From contig JAQSCZ010000126.1 in NCBI GenBank assembly GCA_029945665.1, positions 1 through 63,959 of the forward strand: 63,959 nt of DNA. The letters run 5' to 3'. Positions 39,815 through 49,429 of this stretch are shown here, in pieces. The DNA is from a bacterium. GTDB lineage: Bacteria > Bacteroidota > Bacteroidia > NS11-12g > UBA955. A program made the position numbers and the translations under genes. The notes beneath the pieces were generated by a model that made no database searches, was not told the origin of the DNA, and saw only the letters and a list, made by a program, of their open reading frames with translations. The first letter of the stretch is position 1, and each line of letters begins with the position of its first letter.

Positions 39815-41023
39815 TTGCCCGAAATTTATCCTTTTAAAGCCTTACTTCCTTCACCTGGCCTCGAAATAGAAGTGTCGGCAAATACCCATGTTGATGACAA
39901 AGCAAGGCAGATGGAGATTATTCAAACCAATCCCAAAACCTATCTTCAGGTAGTAAAGCCTTATCTCAAGTTCGATGAAGAAAAGAACCCAGATAAACAT
40001 TTTCCGCTATCTAAATTGGCCATTGTTCAACTTATGGCCGATAAAATAATGGTTCAGGATGTGGAAGATACCTTGTACGTATATTCACAATTGAATAAGG
40101 ATACAAAAGAATTGTATCTCGGGTTAATATGCAACGTATCCGCTAAAGACTATTATGATGGTAAAATAAAGGTGCATGAAAATACTCTTACAGAAAAGGA
40201 AAATCAACTCATCGATCACATTAGAATTTGTGGAGCTATTGGAGAGCCGGTGCTATTAACCCACTTTGAAAATGCTGAAATAGAAGCTTTGCTCAAAAAA
40301 GTAATGGATGCCCAATCTTCGGATATTAATTTTACCGATGAAGTCAATAGGGAACACACTATCTATAAGGTTCAGGATATTGAATTAATCAATGCATTTA
40401 AAGCAGCTTATCACCAATTAGATAGTTTTTATATTGCAGATGGTCACCATAGGAGTGCAGCTTCTGCAGGGTATTACAAGGCCAAAGGCGTAAATGATGG
40501 TAGATATCTAGCTTTTTTGGTTCCTGCAAATCACCTGCATATTGATAGTTTTTATAGAGCGTATAAATCAAATAATACATTTGATATAAATGAATTTGTT
40601 AATGGCTTGAGTCTATATTTCGATATACATGAGACCAGTGAAAAAGTTGTGCCTAAATCTGCCCGAGAATTTGGACTTTGCACTTCAAAAGGCTGGTTTC
40701 ATTTAAAATTTAAAGGAATAATCGAACATCCAAATGTGGTAAATCAATTAGATGTATCTATCATTGAGCGATTTGTTTTTGGAGAATTACTTCATATTTC
40801 TGATTCAAAAACTGATCAAAGATTGACGTATATCAAAGGGAATACACCTATTGAGACAATTCACAATGAAGTTTTAAAGGGCACCTATGATATCGTCTTT
40901 ACAGTTTTTCCTTGCGACGTGGAAGAAATTTTTCAAATTGCCGATCAGGGTCTCATCATGCCGCCAAAATCAACCTATATTGAACCAAAGCTAAGAACAG
41001 GGCTTACTGTGCAAATAGTTTAA
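39815..41023 (+). CDS. DUF1015 family protein (SerC/SerA-associated)
   Basis: The 402-residue protein begins PEIYPFKALLP and contains a conserved YIADGHHRSAASAGYY segment and FLVPANHLHIDSFYRAY, both typical of DUF1015. The motif DGHHR also occurs in ParB-like kinases such as serine kinase SerK, so a role near serine metabolism is plausible but unproved. The start codon is TTG, 9 bases after serA. It is the last gene of serC-serA-DUF1015. Confidence 0.88.
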   Translation: MPEIYPFKALLPSPGLEIEVSANTHVDDKARQMEIIQTNPKTYLQVVKPYLKFDEEKNPDKHFPLSKLAIVQLMADKIMVQDVEDTLYVYSQLNKDTKELYLGLICNVSAKDYYDGKIKVHENTLTEKENQLIDHIRICGAIGEPVLLTHFENAEIEALLKKVMDAQSSDINFTDEVNREHTIYKVQDIELINAFKAAYHQLDSFYIADGHHRSAASAGYYKAKGVNDGRYLAFLVPANHLHIDSFYRAYKSNNTFDINEFVNGLSLYFDIHETSEKVVPKSAREFGLCTSKGWFHLKFKGIIEHPNVVNQLDVSIIERFVFGELLHISDSKTDQRLTYIKGNTPIETIHNEVLKGTYDIVFTVFPCDVEEIFQIADQGLIMPPKSTYIEPKLRTGLTVQIV

Positions 41024-41061
41024 TTTCAACGTATTAGAATCATTATTTTATTTTTATTACA

Positions 41062-41098
41062 CTAGTATTTTGATACTAGGTATTTTATACTATGTTTG
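41062..41098 (+). promoter_or_regulatory. Consensus promoter with an overlapping palindrome
   Basis: TTG at 41069-41071 and TATGTTTG at 41091-41098 are separated by exactly 19 bases. The -33 TTG lies in the loop of the palindrome ctagtat-tttg-atactag (41062-41079), so a bound repressor could block it. The palindrome might instead be a weak terminator of the serC operon. Confidence 0.6.
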
Positions 41099-41123
41099 CA
41101 TCAAACTAAAGTAAAATATAATT

Positions 41124-41270
41124 ATGATCTACAAATCAATTCCTTCTTTTCATTTCAACATTGGTTCCTTAAAAAACCCTTTGGCCTTGCTTGCTTTTAA
41201 CTTTTTTGCGAAAGAAAAGGTTTCTTTTATCGACTATAGCTCACTTAGAGCTGCAGTTATAAAGAAATAA
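41124..41270 (+). CDS. Small open reading frame (48 aa) behind a consensus promoter
   Basis: A frame from ATG 41124 to TAA 41270 starts 26 bases after a perfect promoter. The predicted peptide begins MIYKSIPSFHFNIGSLKNPL and has a moderately hydrophobic centre and a Lys-Lys end. I recognise no family. The transcript may instead be a leader for the next gene at 41284 or a non-coding RNA. Confidence 0.35.
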   Translation: MIYKSIPSFHFNIGSLKNPLALLAFNFFAKEKVSFIDYSSLRAAVIKK

Positions 41271-41283
41271 TTGCTTAGAATTT

Positions 41284-41547
41284 ATGATAATGAAAAATGC
41301 AATATTTTTTTTGTTGTTGATTTTCACTTTCAGCAGTTTTAAGGAAAAATCAAAACCTAGTTTTAAAAATGTGACTGTAGCCATTAAGTACCATGGGATA
41401 AGACGCATGGATACCTTTTTTATAAAGAATGCTAGAAGTCCAATTTGTATAGCAGATTTTCAGAACGGTGAATCTTGTCTGATTTCTGGTAAGGATAGCG
41501 TTATAACTTGCAATGTGGAAGATTATACAATTGTTTCAGTTAAATAA
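41284..41547 (+). CDS. Small secreted protein, function unknown
   Basis: The 87-residue frame (or 85 from the second Met at 41290) begins with a signal-peptide-like stretch (MKNAIFFLLLIFTFSSF). The remainder is charged, with two Cys (PICIADF and VITCNVEDY), so it is probably periplasmic or a lipid-free exported protein. It likely shares the transcript from 41098. I do not recognise it. Confidence 0.6.
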   Translation: MIMKNAIFFLLLIFTFSSFKEKSKPSFKNVTVAIKYHGIRRMDTFFIKNARSPICIADFQNGESCLISGKDSVITCNVEDYTIVSVK

Positions 41548-41606
41548 GCCACTAATTTGAAAGGTTTCAAATAACACCGTTCCATAAATTTCCCTTACTT
41601 TTTTTG

Positions 41607-41614
41607 TATTTTTG
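41607..41614 (+). promoter_or_regulatory. -7 element of acs
   Basis: TATTTTTG fits TAnnTTTG, 29 bases before the acs ATG. No TTG at normal spacing is seen. Confidence 0.5.
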
Positions 41615-41643
41615 TAAATAAATTAATTTTTACAATACTTACA

Positions 41644-43554
41644 ATGAAAAACATTCCTTCAAATCTTCAAGAATACCATGAGATTTATAAACACAGTATT
41701 GAAAATCCAGAGCAATTTTGGAGTGAAATTGCTGATGGTTTTTTATGGCATGAAAAATGGGACAAGGTTTTAAATTGGAACTTTAAAGACCCAATGATAG
41801 AATGGTTTTCAGGTGCTAAATTCAATATTACTGAAAATTGTTTAGACCGTCACCTTGCTGAAAAAGGTGATCAAACAGCCATCATCTGGGAACCAAATAA
41901 TCCCAAGGAAATTCACAGAAAATATACTTACCAAGAACTTTATACAGAGGTTTGCTTATTTGCAAATGTTCTTAAACGCAAGGGCATTGTAAAAGGTGAC
42001 AGAATTTGTATCTACATGCCAATGGTGCCTGAATTAGTCATCGCCATATTAGCCTGCGCTAGAATTGGTGCAGTTCATTCGGTTATTTTTGGAGGATTCA
42101 GCGCTCAAAGTATCTCTGATAGAATTCAAGATGCAGGCGCAAGAATGGTAATAACATCAGATGGTGGTTATAGAGGAGCAAAAGAAATTCCATTGAAATT
42201 TGTGATTGATGACGCCTTAGTACAATGTCCAACCATCGAAAATATCATTGTACTCAATAGAACCAATACGCCAGTCAGTATGATTAAGGAACGCGACTTT
42301 TGGTGGCACGAAGAGATGGCGACTGCACTCGAATTAGGACTCACAGATTGCGTTCCTGAAATAATGGATGCAGAAGACCTCTTGTTTATTTTATATACGA
42401 GCGGAAGCACAGGAAAGCCAAAAGGAGTGGTGCATACTTGTGGTGGTTATATGGTTTACACAGCCTATACGTTCAAAAATGTAATGCAGTACAAGACCGG
42501 TGAAATTTTCTTTTGCACTGCGGATATAGGTTGGATTACTGGGCATAGTTACATTATTTATGGTCCTTTGGCCAATGGTGCTATTTCTATGATTTACGAG
42601 GGCGTACCAAACTATCCGGATGCCGGAAGAATGTGGGATATTGTAGACAAGCACAGCATAAATATACTCTATACAGCTCCAACTGCAATTCGATCACTAA
42701 TGGCGGCTGGAGATAAATGGCTTGAGGGAAAAAATTTGAGTTCATTAAAAAAATTAGGAAGCGTAGGTGAGCCCATCAATGAAGAAGCATGGAATTGGTA
42801 TAATGAAAAAATTGGCAAGGGCCAATGTCCAATTGTAGACACTTGGTGGCAAACAGAAACAGGTGGCATGATGATGTCTCCAATTGCAGGGGTAACGCCT
42901 GCAAAACCTGGTTATGCAATGTTTCCATTGCCAGGCGTTCAAGTGATGCTTGTAGATGAAAAAGGAGATGAAATAATAGGGAATGGGGTAAGTGGTAATT
43001 TATGCATTAAATTTCCTTGGCCAGGCATGCTGCGAACGACTTATGGCGATCATGAGCGCTGCCGACTCACTTATTTTTCAGCGTATCCTAATTTATATTT
43101 TACTGGTGATGGCTGTTTAAGGGATGAGGACGGATATTATCGCATTACCGGCCGAGTTGACGATGTACTAAATGTTTCGGGTCATCGAATTGGAACTGCA
43201 GAAGTTGAGAATGCAATAAATATGCACACAGGTGTAGTGGAAAGTGCTATTGTTGGCTATCCTCATGATATTAAAGGTCAGGGAATCTATGCATACGTGA
43301 TTTGCCATGCCTTGGAAATCGAAGAGGAATTAATGCGTCAGGATATTTTACAAACAGTTTCGCGAATTATAGGGGCTGTTGCAAAACCAGATAAAATTCA
43401 ATTCGTCTCAGGTTTGCCCAAAACCCGCAGTGGCAAGATTATGCGACGCATCTTGCGTAAAATTGCCGAAGGAGATATCACCAATCTAGGGGATACCAGT
43501 ACCTTGCTAGATCCAACCATTGTTATTGAAATCGTTCAAGGGAAACTTTCTTAA
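41644..43554 (+). CDS. acs: Acetyl-CoA synthetase
   Basis: Acs activates acetate with ATP and CoA through acetyl-AMP. The 636 residues have the AMP-forming P-loop YTSGSTGKPKGVVHT, the WWQTETGG acyl-site segment, the hinge region YFTGDGC, DGYYRITGRVDDVLNVSGHR, and the C-terminal catalytic Lys in KTRSGKIMRRIL, which is the acetylation site in other bacteria. Slightly shorter than E. coli Acs but complete. The 3' end overlaps the convergent 43551 gene by 4 bases. Confidence 0.96.
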   Translation: MKNIPSNLQEYHEIYKHSIENPEQFWSEIADGFLWHEKWDKVLNWNFKDPMIEWFSGAKFNITENCLDRHLAEKGDQTAIIWEPNNPKEIHRKYTYQELYTEVCLFANVLKRKGIVKGDRICIYMPMVPELVIAILACARIGAVHSVIFGGFSAQSISDRIQDAGARMVITSDGGYRGAKEIPLKFVIDDALVQCPTIENIIVLNRTNTPVSMIKERDFWWHEEMATALELGLTDCVPEIMDAEDLLFILYTSGSTGKPKGVVHTCGGYMVYTAYTFKNVMQYKTGEIFFCTADIGWITGHSYIIYGPLANGAISMIYEGVPNYPDAGRMWDIVDKHSINILYTAPTAIRSLMAAGDKWLEGKNLSSLKKLGSVGEPINEEAWNWYNEKIGKGQCPIVDTWWQTETGGMMMSPIAGVTPAKPGYAMFPLPGVQVMLVDEKGDEIIGNGVSGNLCIKFPWPGMLRTTYGDHERCRLTYFSAYPNLYFTGDGCLRDEDGYYRITGRVDDVLNVSGHRIGTAEVENAINMHTGVVESAIVGYPHDIKGQGIYAYVICHALEIEEELMRQDILQTVSRIIGAVAKPDKIQFVSGLPKTRSGKIMRRILRKIAEGDITNLGDTSTLLDPTIVIEIVQGKLS

Positions 43555-43829
43555 ATGATTTTAATCTCATAACTACTAAATGCGCTCACCTCGCGCACAT
43601 CGAGTATGACCGTCTGATTTTTAATTTGTTCGTCATAAATAACATTCACCCCATTAATTTCATGCTTAACCTTATTAGGGTCAGTTGGATGGAAGTCAGA
43701 ATCAGATTGACTTAGAATGTACAAGTGGGTTTCTTTGTTCATTTTAACAGCGAGCTTATCGCGGTTTTCGTACAATACCTTCATTAGAAAGTAAAAATAA
43801 CGGGCACTTCTTTTGGTCACTTTTGTCAT
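43551..43829 (-). CDS. Hypothetical protein (92 aa)
   Basis: The 92-residue soluble protein has a basic N-terminus (MTKVTKRSARYFYFLMKVLYENR) and a beta-rich C-terminal half (GVNVIYDEQ, QTVILDVREVS). I recognise no family. The upstream 186 bases hold no clear promoter. It may be a real single gene because its codon pattern and lack of alternative frames are like its neighbours. Confidence 0.55.
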   Translation of the reverse strand: MTKVTKRSARYFYFLMKVLYENRDKLAVKMNKETHLYILSQSDSDFHPTDPNKVKHEINGVNVIYDEQIKNQTVILDVREVSAFSSYEIKII

Positions 43830-44015
43830 ATTTTAAAAATTGATATTCATTTTGAAGGTCAGCACCAGCCAATGTCACTATTTTTTGTGTTTAAAAGTTA
43901 AAATGGAAAAAGAAAATATGGAACGGTTTACTAAATTAAAAATGGAGTTTCTTTAAATTTAATAATACAAACATAGCAGTATTTTAATAAAATCGAAATA
44001 AAATTATTCTTAATA

Positions 44016-44687
44016 CTACTTAACGATTTGGTATTGGCAGGACAATACTAAAGTGGATTTTTTAAGCATTAAGCTATTTTTAGTTTTGCTAAATTGGTAT
44101 TCTTGAAAATAATTTTCTCTATTGGTGCAGCATGCACCCACATAGGTATTGAGCGTTTTAATACTTTTATTCCTATTGTATTTTATATTGAGAATGTATC
44201 CATTAAATGGAATCATTTTATAAGTGCCGTCCTTTTGTTGTAAAAATATTTCATAATTATCGTGTGTAATTAACAAGGCTCTGAAAAAAAGGGTGTAATG
44301 CATAAAATCGATTAAGCCATCGCCATTGATATCAAAGAAGTAAGTGTGGTCAAGCTTGTATTTCATTGGGTCGCCTTCTGGATAGGTTAAACTATCGCCT
44401 GTAGGGTCATAATCGGTAATCGGCTCTTTAAAATAGTAATTGTAGAACCAATGCAATGGGTGTTTTAAGTCGGATAGTGAATCAGGAATTGCGATTTTAA
44501 GCGCCTTGAGTTTATCTTCATCCGAGATTTCAATACTTGGAAAACTGATGGCAACGCGCTTCGGCTCTATTTTCTTTTCAGACTTATTACAGATGCTATC
44601 TTGTTGTTTTTTAGATAGTTTATCTTGCGCAGATAAATTAAAGATTAAATGAAAAAAAATTAAAGCAAGTAATAGGCGTGTATTCAT
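44016..44687 (-). CDS. Secreted protein with an EF-hand/FG-GAP-like motif
   Basis: The 223-residue protein has a signal peptide (MNTRLLLALIFFHLIFNLSAQ). It contains FFDINGDGLIDFMHY, a DxNGDGxxD calcium-binding loop of the kind seen in FG-GAP and dockerin-like repeats. A Cys-Cys pair lies in VGACCTNRE. The overall family is not recognised. It is a single gene, probably periplasmic or surface-exposed. Confidence 0.6.
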   Translation of the reverse strand: MNTRLLLALIFFHLIFNLSAQDKLSKKQQDSICNKSEKKIEPKRVAISFPSIEISDEDKLKALKIAIPDSLSDLKHPLHWFYNYYFKEPITDYDPTGDSLTYPEGDPMKYKLDHTYFFDINGDGLIDFMHYTLFFRALLITHDNYEIFLQQKDGTYKMIPFNGYILNIKYNRNKSIKTLNTYVGACCTNRENYFQEYQFSKTKNSLMLKKSTLVLSCQYQIVK

Positions 44688-44781
44688 TTTGTCTGTTACA
44701 CAAATATAATGCTATTACTTTGATTTTAAAAGTAGAAAGGGAGTATAAGCGGCACCTACACCTCATTCTGATTTTTAACTT

Positions 44782-45120
44782 GAGTTCGGGTTAAGGAAGT
44801 TTATTCAATTAAATTAAGTATTGTAGTAAATTGCAAATAAAAATGGCATTTTAGGACGAATATACGGGTAGGAGTCCATCCCGATTGCTCTCGGGACGTA
44901 AAAATTTTAATTGGTCAGGAATGAAGGATGAGCTTTTGCGAAAAGACCAATTGAAATTTTCTATGCGTGGTGGTCTTTTATTCGCAAACTCATGAGAACG
45001 CCTTCGGCCAAGTTTGTCTCCTTTTTACCCACACAAACCATAAAGTCGCAGCAAGCTAAATGAGAAGAAAATGAATACAATTAAAATATTTAATTAATAC
45101 ACTTAACCCGTACTGAGTTA
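44782..45120. repeat. Interspersed repeat with terminal inverted repeats, copy B
   Basis: This copy is bounded by gagttcgggttaag (44782-44795) and the inverse cttaacccgtactgagtta (45102-45120). It has the same internal blocks as copy A in reverse order: cgtaaaaattttaattggtc at 44897-44916, gaccaattgaaattttctat at 44945-44964 with gcgtggtgg following, a gcaagctaaatgagaagaaaatg block at 45052-45074 that parallels agcttcgctgcgg in copy A, and the end block. It is about 340 bp against 579 in copy A, mainly because the core is present once. It fills most of the 44688-45295 gap; the flanks hold nothing else I can see. Confidence 0.72.
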
Positions 45121-45282
45121 GCTTATTAAAGAATTAAAATATTTATTTAGAATAGCCTATTTGGCATGAAATAGCTTTTAAACATGTACTCTAACTAATC
45201 ATATTGCGACTCAAAATGCGACAATAACCACTCAATCTTAAACTAATAATTAATTCATAATCTATTATTAATATAAAGCCAT

Positions 45283-45290
45283 TAAATTTG
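45283..45290 (+). promoter_or_regulatory. -7 element before the DUF3817 gene
   Basis: TAAATTTG fits TAnnTTTG but ends only 5 bases before the ATG at 45296, so the transcript would be nearly leaderless. Confidence 0.4.
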
Positions 45291-45295
45291 TAGGT

Positions 45296-45604
45296 ATGCA
45301 AAAGTCCCGCTCACAACTTATAATGATTGGTCATTGGGAAGGTATCTCCTTTCTAATTTTATTATTTGTTGCGATGCCTCTGAAATATATGTTTAACATG
45401 CCTCTAGCGGTTCGTCTAGTAGGTGGCTTACACGGTGTATTATTTGTTCTTTTTATAGCCGTTTTATTTAAAGCTTACAGGTCTTTACCCATTAGTTTTG
45501 GCAAAACTGTTTTAATCTTCATCTTATCTTTTCTGCCTTTTGGTACTTTTTTTATTAACAGGGTGCTTGGGCCAGATAACAAAATTGATTACCTCAGTAT
45601 TTGA
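45296..45604 (+). CDS. DUF3817 small membrane protein
   Basis: The 102-residue protein has three hydrophobic helices. The sequence IGHWEGISFLILLFVAMPLKY followed by LAVRLVGGLHGVLFVLFIAVL, and the end LPFGTFFINRVL, fit DUF3817, an inner-membrane family of unknown role that often ends in a basic tail. Confidence 0.88.
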   Translation: MQKSRSQLIMIGHWEGISFLILLFVAMPLKYMFNMPLAVRLVGGLHGVLFVLFIAVLFKAYRSLPISFGKTVLIFILSFLPFGTFFINRVLGPDNKIDYLSI

Positions 45605-45674
45605 TTGGTCGTATTTCGGTCATTTTTAGGTATTTGTTTGACAATTCTGTTTTATTTCGTTTAATTCGAACGCA

Positions 45675-48600
45675 ATGTTAATATTTGACAAGAAATTCAA
45701 TTTTCTATTCTTTTATTTGGTCTTTTTTTGTTCAAATATTTGGAGTCAAGGAAAAATTAACGCCCCTACAATTGATTGTCTCGGAAATATTAGCAGCCTA
45801 AGTTATACGCCGCCTTCTGGTTTGACGCTTGCTTCTGCTACTTGGTATTTTGGAGATGGAGGCAATTCATCAAATAACGCGCCAACCCATGTCTATGGTT
45901 CGAAGGGGATATACAAAATAAAGATTGATGCTGTTTTTACCAATTCAACAACACAAACGGATAGTGCTGCGATCGAGATTGTAGGATTGCCGTTGGTGTA
46001 TTTTCATAGAATGCCTAAAGTTGATACTTGTTTAAGCAAGAATATTATTTGTTATAAAGATACATCTTCACCTGCCGCCGCTGGACAAACAATTAACAAA
46101 CGCTTAATAGTTTGGGGTGATGGCAATTTTACTAATTCAGCAAGTCCTATTAAAGGTGATATTATTTGCCATACCTATGCTGTACAGGCAAAATATACCA
46201 TTAAAATGGAGGTTACTGATATTTATGGATGTAAGAATAGTATTAACACCACAGTTGGTATTCTTAACGATATTGTGGCGAAGGCTGCTTTAGACACAAG
46301 TTGGTATGACTGCAAAACAAAGCAGCTTTGCATTAAAAATAATTCTGTCGGTCTTAATTTAGGAGCGGGTGCTTACAGATGGATAATTGATACCCTTGCC
46401 ATTGATACCAATTCATATTTAAAAACCCAACAATGCAAATATTTTAAGGGCAGTCGAAAAGCTAACCTAAAGCTAGTGGCTTCACTGAATGGTTGTCAAG
46501 ATACTTTTTCTAAGAATTTTTCAATAACTATCGATAGTTTGCCAAAAGTAATTGATTTGACTGATTCTGTAATTTGCAAAACAGGAACGATAACGGCCGA
46601 GGTGCAAAGTGCGCAATGGGATAATTTTGTTTGGACCTTTGATAATGGTATTTTGATGCCTCGCCCACCACACAGCCCCATTCGAATTCTAAATGAAATG
46701 TCGCCTGGTAATCATGTTTTGAAAGCCGTTATAACCCGAGGCTCATGTGTTTACACAATGACAAGGAATATTAAGGTTATGGGGCCATCAAGTAATATTC
46801 GGATATTTGGGAATAATCAATGTTTTAGTAATCGGCAGTTGTTTTTTGTTGATTCTTCAAAATTCGTTAATTTAAAGAATTGCAAGATGAGATGGACCAT
46901 TGAGGATCCCTATGGCGATAATTGCACCATTAACAGAGCCAAAGGACAAAATTTGTACAAGAACTGCAATTATTCTGTCGATTGGTATACCAAACACCAA
47001 TATTCCGCGGTTAGGGATAGTGTCAAAGTTGGTTTTAGTATTACAGATACCACAACGGGTTGTTCAGATACAGCAACCTTATATATAACTTTACGTGATT
47101 GTCCACCAATCTTAAAAATGGATAGTATAAATTTATGTAGTAATGATCCGTTTTTAATAGTAAATCCACAAACACCTATTAGTGTGACCTTCAATGGGGG
47201 TAAAAAATGGCAAAAATTTCCAGTCGTTTTAGATTCTAGTTATAGTGGTTATTACGATGTCGGAATGGTATTTGAAACCCTTGAATCGCCTTGGGCAGAG
47301 AATTTTGGAAATGATTCAATACGCATTCACTATGATACCATGTTTTATTACGATACCATTTATAAGAAAAAATTCTTAAATGTACACCGTCCAAAACTGG
47401 ATTCTTTTTCTGTAAAAATGTACCACTGTAAACCCATTAGAGCTTCGGTTTTTTTGAAATATAAACAATTTAAAAAGGGAGAAAAAGTAAGTATCAATTG
47501 GTATGATGGAACCTTTGTTGAGTTGATTCCAACAAAAGATACAACGATAGATTCACTATCTCACTTATACAAAAGTGGTGGAGTGAATACACTTTGCAGA
47601 GTTATCATTACGAGCGCCTCGGGTTGCGAGTATAATAAAACCATTGATTTGAAGGAAGGCAAGGTCTTGTCTGCATTTAATTCCCGATTTGAATGTTTAG
47701 AAAATAGCGTTTGTTTTGCCCCTTTTGTGTATGATAATATTGCTCAAGCCCCTTGGAAATACAACACACTTAATAATCATATTAAATGGAATTTTCCGGA
47801 TACAACGGTCTCTAGTTTTAAAACTTGCTTTAAATTTATGAAGGGCGGAATGAAATTTTATGAAATGGTATTGAATGATTCTTTTGGATGCACGGATACA
47901 CTGAGGGATTCTATCATGATTCAAGATGTAAGAGCCAATGTAACGAATTTATCTAAGATTGTTTATTGTTCGGAGTTGAAGCAATTTTTCGACTCTTCTT
48001 CCTACTTCAAAACCAAAGGAGAGGGGATATTGACCTATGCTTGGCAATTTGGAGATGGTGTTTATTCAAGTTTTGTTAAAGATCCGCTTCAGGTTATTAA
48101 TTCATCACTCGATAAAATACGTGTATTTCATGCAGTAGAAACCATTTCAGGATGCACAGACACGGTTGAATTTGAAATCAATTTGATTGGTCCGAAACCA
48201 TATTTTGTAATTTTAGATACCATTGGTTGCGGTTCATTAAAAGCTGAAATTCGAAATTTGTCAAAATATTGCAAATCCTATGATTGGAGTTTTGGCGACC
48301 AAAATATGACCCATTTTCAGACAGATTCTTCTAAAAATACGATATTTAACTACACCAAACCTGGTCGCTATTACATCAGCTTAACAGGCATAGACACAGT
48401 TTACAATGCGATTTCAGGCAATACCTATTATTGCAAATCTACTTTTCCAGATAAACTTTTTCAAAAAGATACCAATCGCTCAGTTTTAGTACTTCCCTTT
48501 GGTAAAACTGGAATAAAAACGATTGATACCATTTGTTTAGGAAGTAATTTTAAATTAGAAAGTTTAAGTGATACGATTTATCAATTTGATTATTGGCAAA

Positions 48601-49319
48601 TGGGCGATAGCATAAGTTTTATAAAGCCAACTGCCAGTAGTTTTAATTATCAATACAATAAAGAAGGCTTGTATACAGTTAAATTAAATCCCGGTTACAT
48701 TGCACCTGTAATTAATAACACTTGCAAAGACAGTGCTCAAAAGCAAGTTTTAGTTCTTGGAATAAAGGCAGATTTTGCAATTGATCCATTGGTGATCCCG
48801 CCACTTTTTCAATTCTATAACCAATCCATACCTGTTAGTGCGAATTTGAAATGGGATTTTGGTCAGCCAAGTACGGGGCCCAATAATTTATCAGGTATTC
48901 AAAATCCAAATCATAATTATGGTAACGATACTGGTCATTACACTGTTTGTTTAATTGCAACATTGCCTTATGGCTGCAGCGATACAGTTTGTAAACGCAT
49001 ATTTAATGACCATTTGTCTGATTTTCAATTGTTTAATGTGTTCACGCCTGGCGTGCTTGATGGTAAAAACGATGAGTATGATATCTTATTAGAAGGTGAA
49101 AGTTACTACGAATTGGTTATTTTAAATCGCTGGGGTATTGAAGTTTTTAAGCAAAATGTGGATGGTGACCCAAGTACACATACCAATTGGAATGGTAAGT
49201 TGATGAACACTGGCGCAGAATGTCCACCTGGCACTTATTATTATTTGTTTAAATACAGTTTAAGAACACAACCTGATGAAATAAAAACATACTCAGGTGT
49301 TATTACATTGATTCGATAG
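45675..49319 (+). CDS. Large secreted PKD-repeat protein with T9SS type B sorting domain
   Basis: The 1214-residue protein has a signal peptide (FNFLFFYLVFFCSNIWSQ), then PKD-like domains with cores such as TWYFGDGGNSSNN, YAWQFGDGVYSSF, YDWSFGDQN and LKWDFGQPS, and many paired Cys. The C-terminal FQLFNVFTPGVLDGKNDEYD and VILNRWGIEVFKQN form a type B (CHU_C) sorting domain. It is a surface or adhesion protein like that at 22750. The stop is TAG, followed two bases later by another TAA-TAG cluster. Confidence 0.88.
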   Translation: MLIFDKKFNFLFFYLVFFCSNIWSQGKINAPTIDCLGNISSLSYTPPSGLTLASATWYFGDGGNSSNNAPTHVYGSKGIYKIKIDAVFTNSTTQTDSAAIEIVGLPLVYFHRMPKVDTCLSKNIICYKDTSSPAAAGQTINKRLIVWGDGNFTNSASPIKGDIICHTYAVQAKYTIKMEVTDIYGCKNSINTTVGILNDIVAKAALDTSWYDCKTKQLCIKNNSVGLNLGAGAYRWIIDTLAIDTNSYLKTQQCKYFKGSRKANLKLVASLNGCQDTFSKNFSITIDSLPKVIDLTDSVICKTGTITAEVQSAQWDNFVWTFDNGILMPRPPHSPIRILNEMSPGNHVLKAVITRGSCVYTMTRNIKVMGPSSNIRIFGNNQCFSNRQLFFVDSSKFVNLKNCKMRWTIEDPYGDNCTINRAKGQNLYKNCNYSVDWYTKHQYSAVRDSVKVGFSITDTTTGCSDTATLYITLRDCPPILKMDSINLCSNDPFLIVNPQTPISVTFNGGKKWQKFPVVLDSSYSGYYDVGMVFETLESPWAENFGNDSIRIHYDTMFYYDTIYKKKFLNVHRPKLDSFSVKMYHCKPIRASVFLKYKQFKKGEKVSINWYDGTFVELIPTKDTTIDSLSHLYKSGGVNTLCRVIITSASGCEYNKTIDLKEGKVLSAFNSRFECLENSVCFAPFVYDNIAQAPWKYNTLNNHIKWNFPDTTVSSFKTCFKFMKGGMKFYEMVLNDSFGCTDTLRDSIMIQDVRANVTNLSKIVYCSELKQFFDSSSYFKTKGEGILTYAWQFGDGVYSSFVKDPLQVINSSLDKIRVFHAVETISGCTDTVEFEINLIGPKPYFVILDTIGCGSLKAEIRNLSKYCKSYDWSFGDQNMTHFQTDSSKNTIFNYTKPGRYYISLTGIDTVYNAISGNTYYCKSTFPDKLFQKDTNRSVLVLPFGKTGIKTIDTICLGSNFKLESLSDTIYQFDYWQMGDSISFIKPTASSFNYQYNKEGLYTVKLNPGYIAPVINNTCKDSAQKQVLVLGIKADFAIDPLVIPPLFQFYNQSIPVSANLKWDFGQPSTGPNNLSGIQNPNHNYGNDTGHYTVCLIATLPYGCSDTVCKRIFNDHLSDFQLFNVFTPGVLDGKNDEYDILLEGESYYELVILNRWGIEVFKQNVDGDPSTHTNWNGKLMNTGAECPPGTYYYLFKYSLRTQPDEIKTYSGVITLIR

Positions 49320-49429
49320 TAATAGTAAGATAAAGCACATTAATTGGGGCTTTTCAAACGGCTTAAAATGCAATTTGTTAAAACCCTTAATTCAGCTTAA
49401 TTTCGCACAAAAATTCACAATATTATATC

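Noticed and set aside
41062-41079. Palindrome as a terminator of the serC operon
   Set aside because: The stem is only 7 AT-rich base pairs with no T run after it, and it overlaps a perfect promoter.
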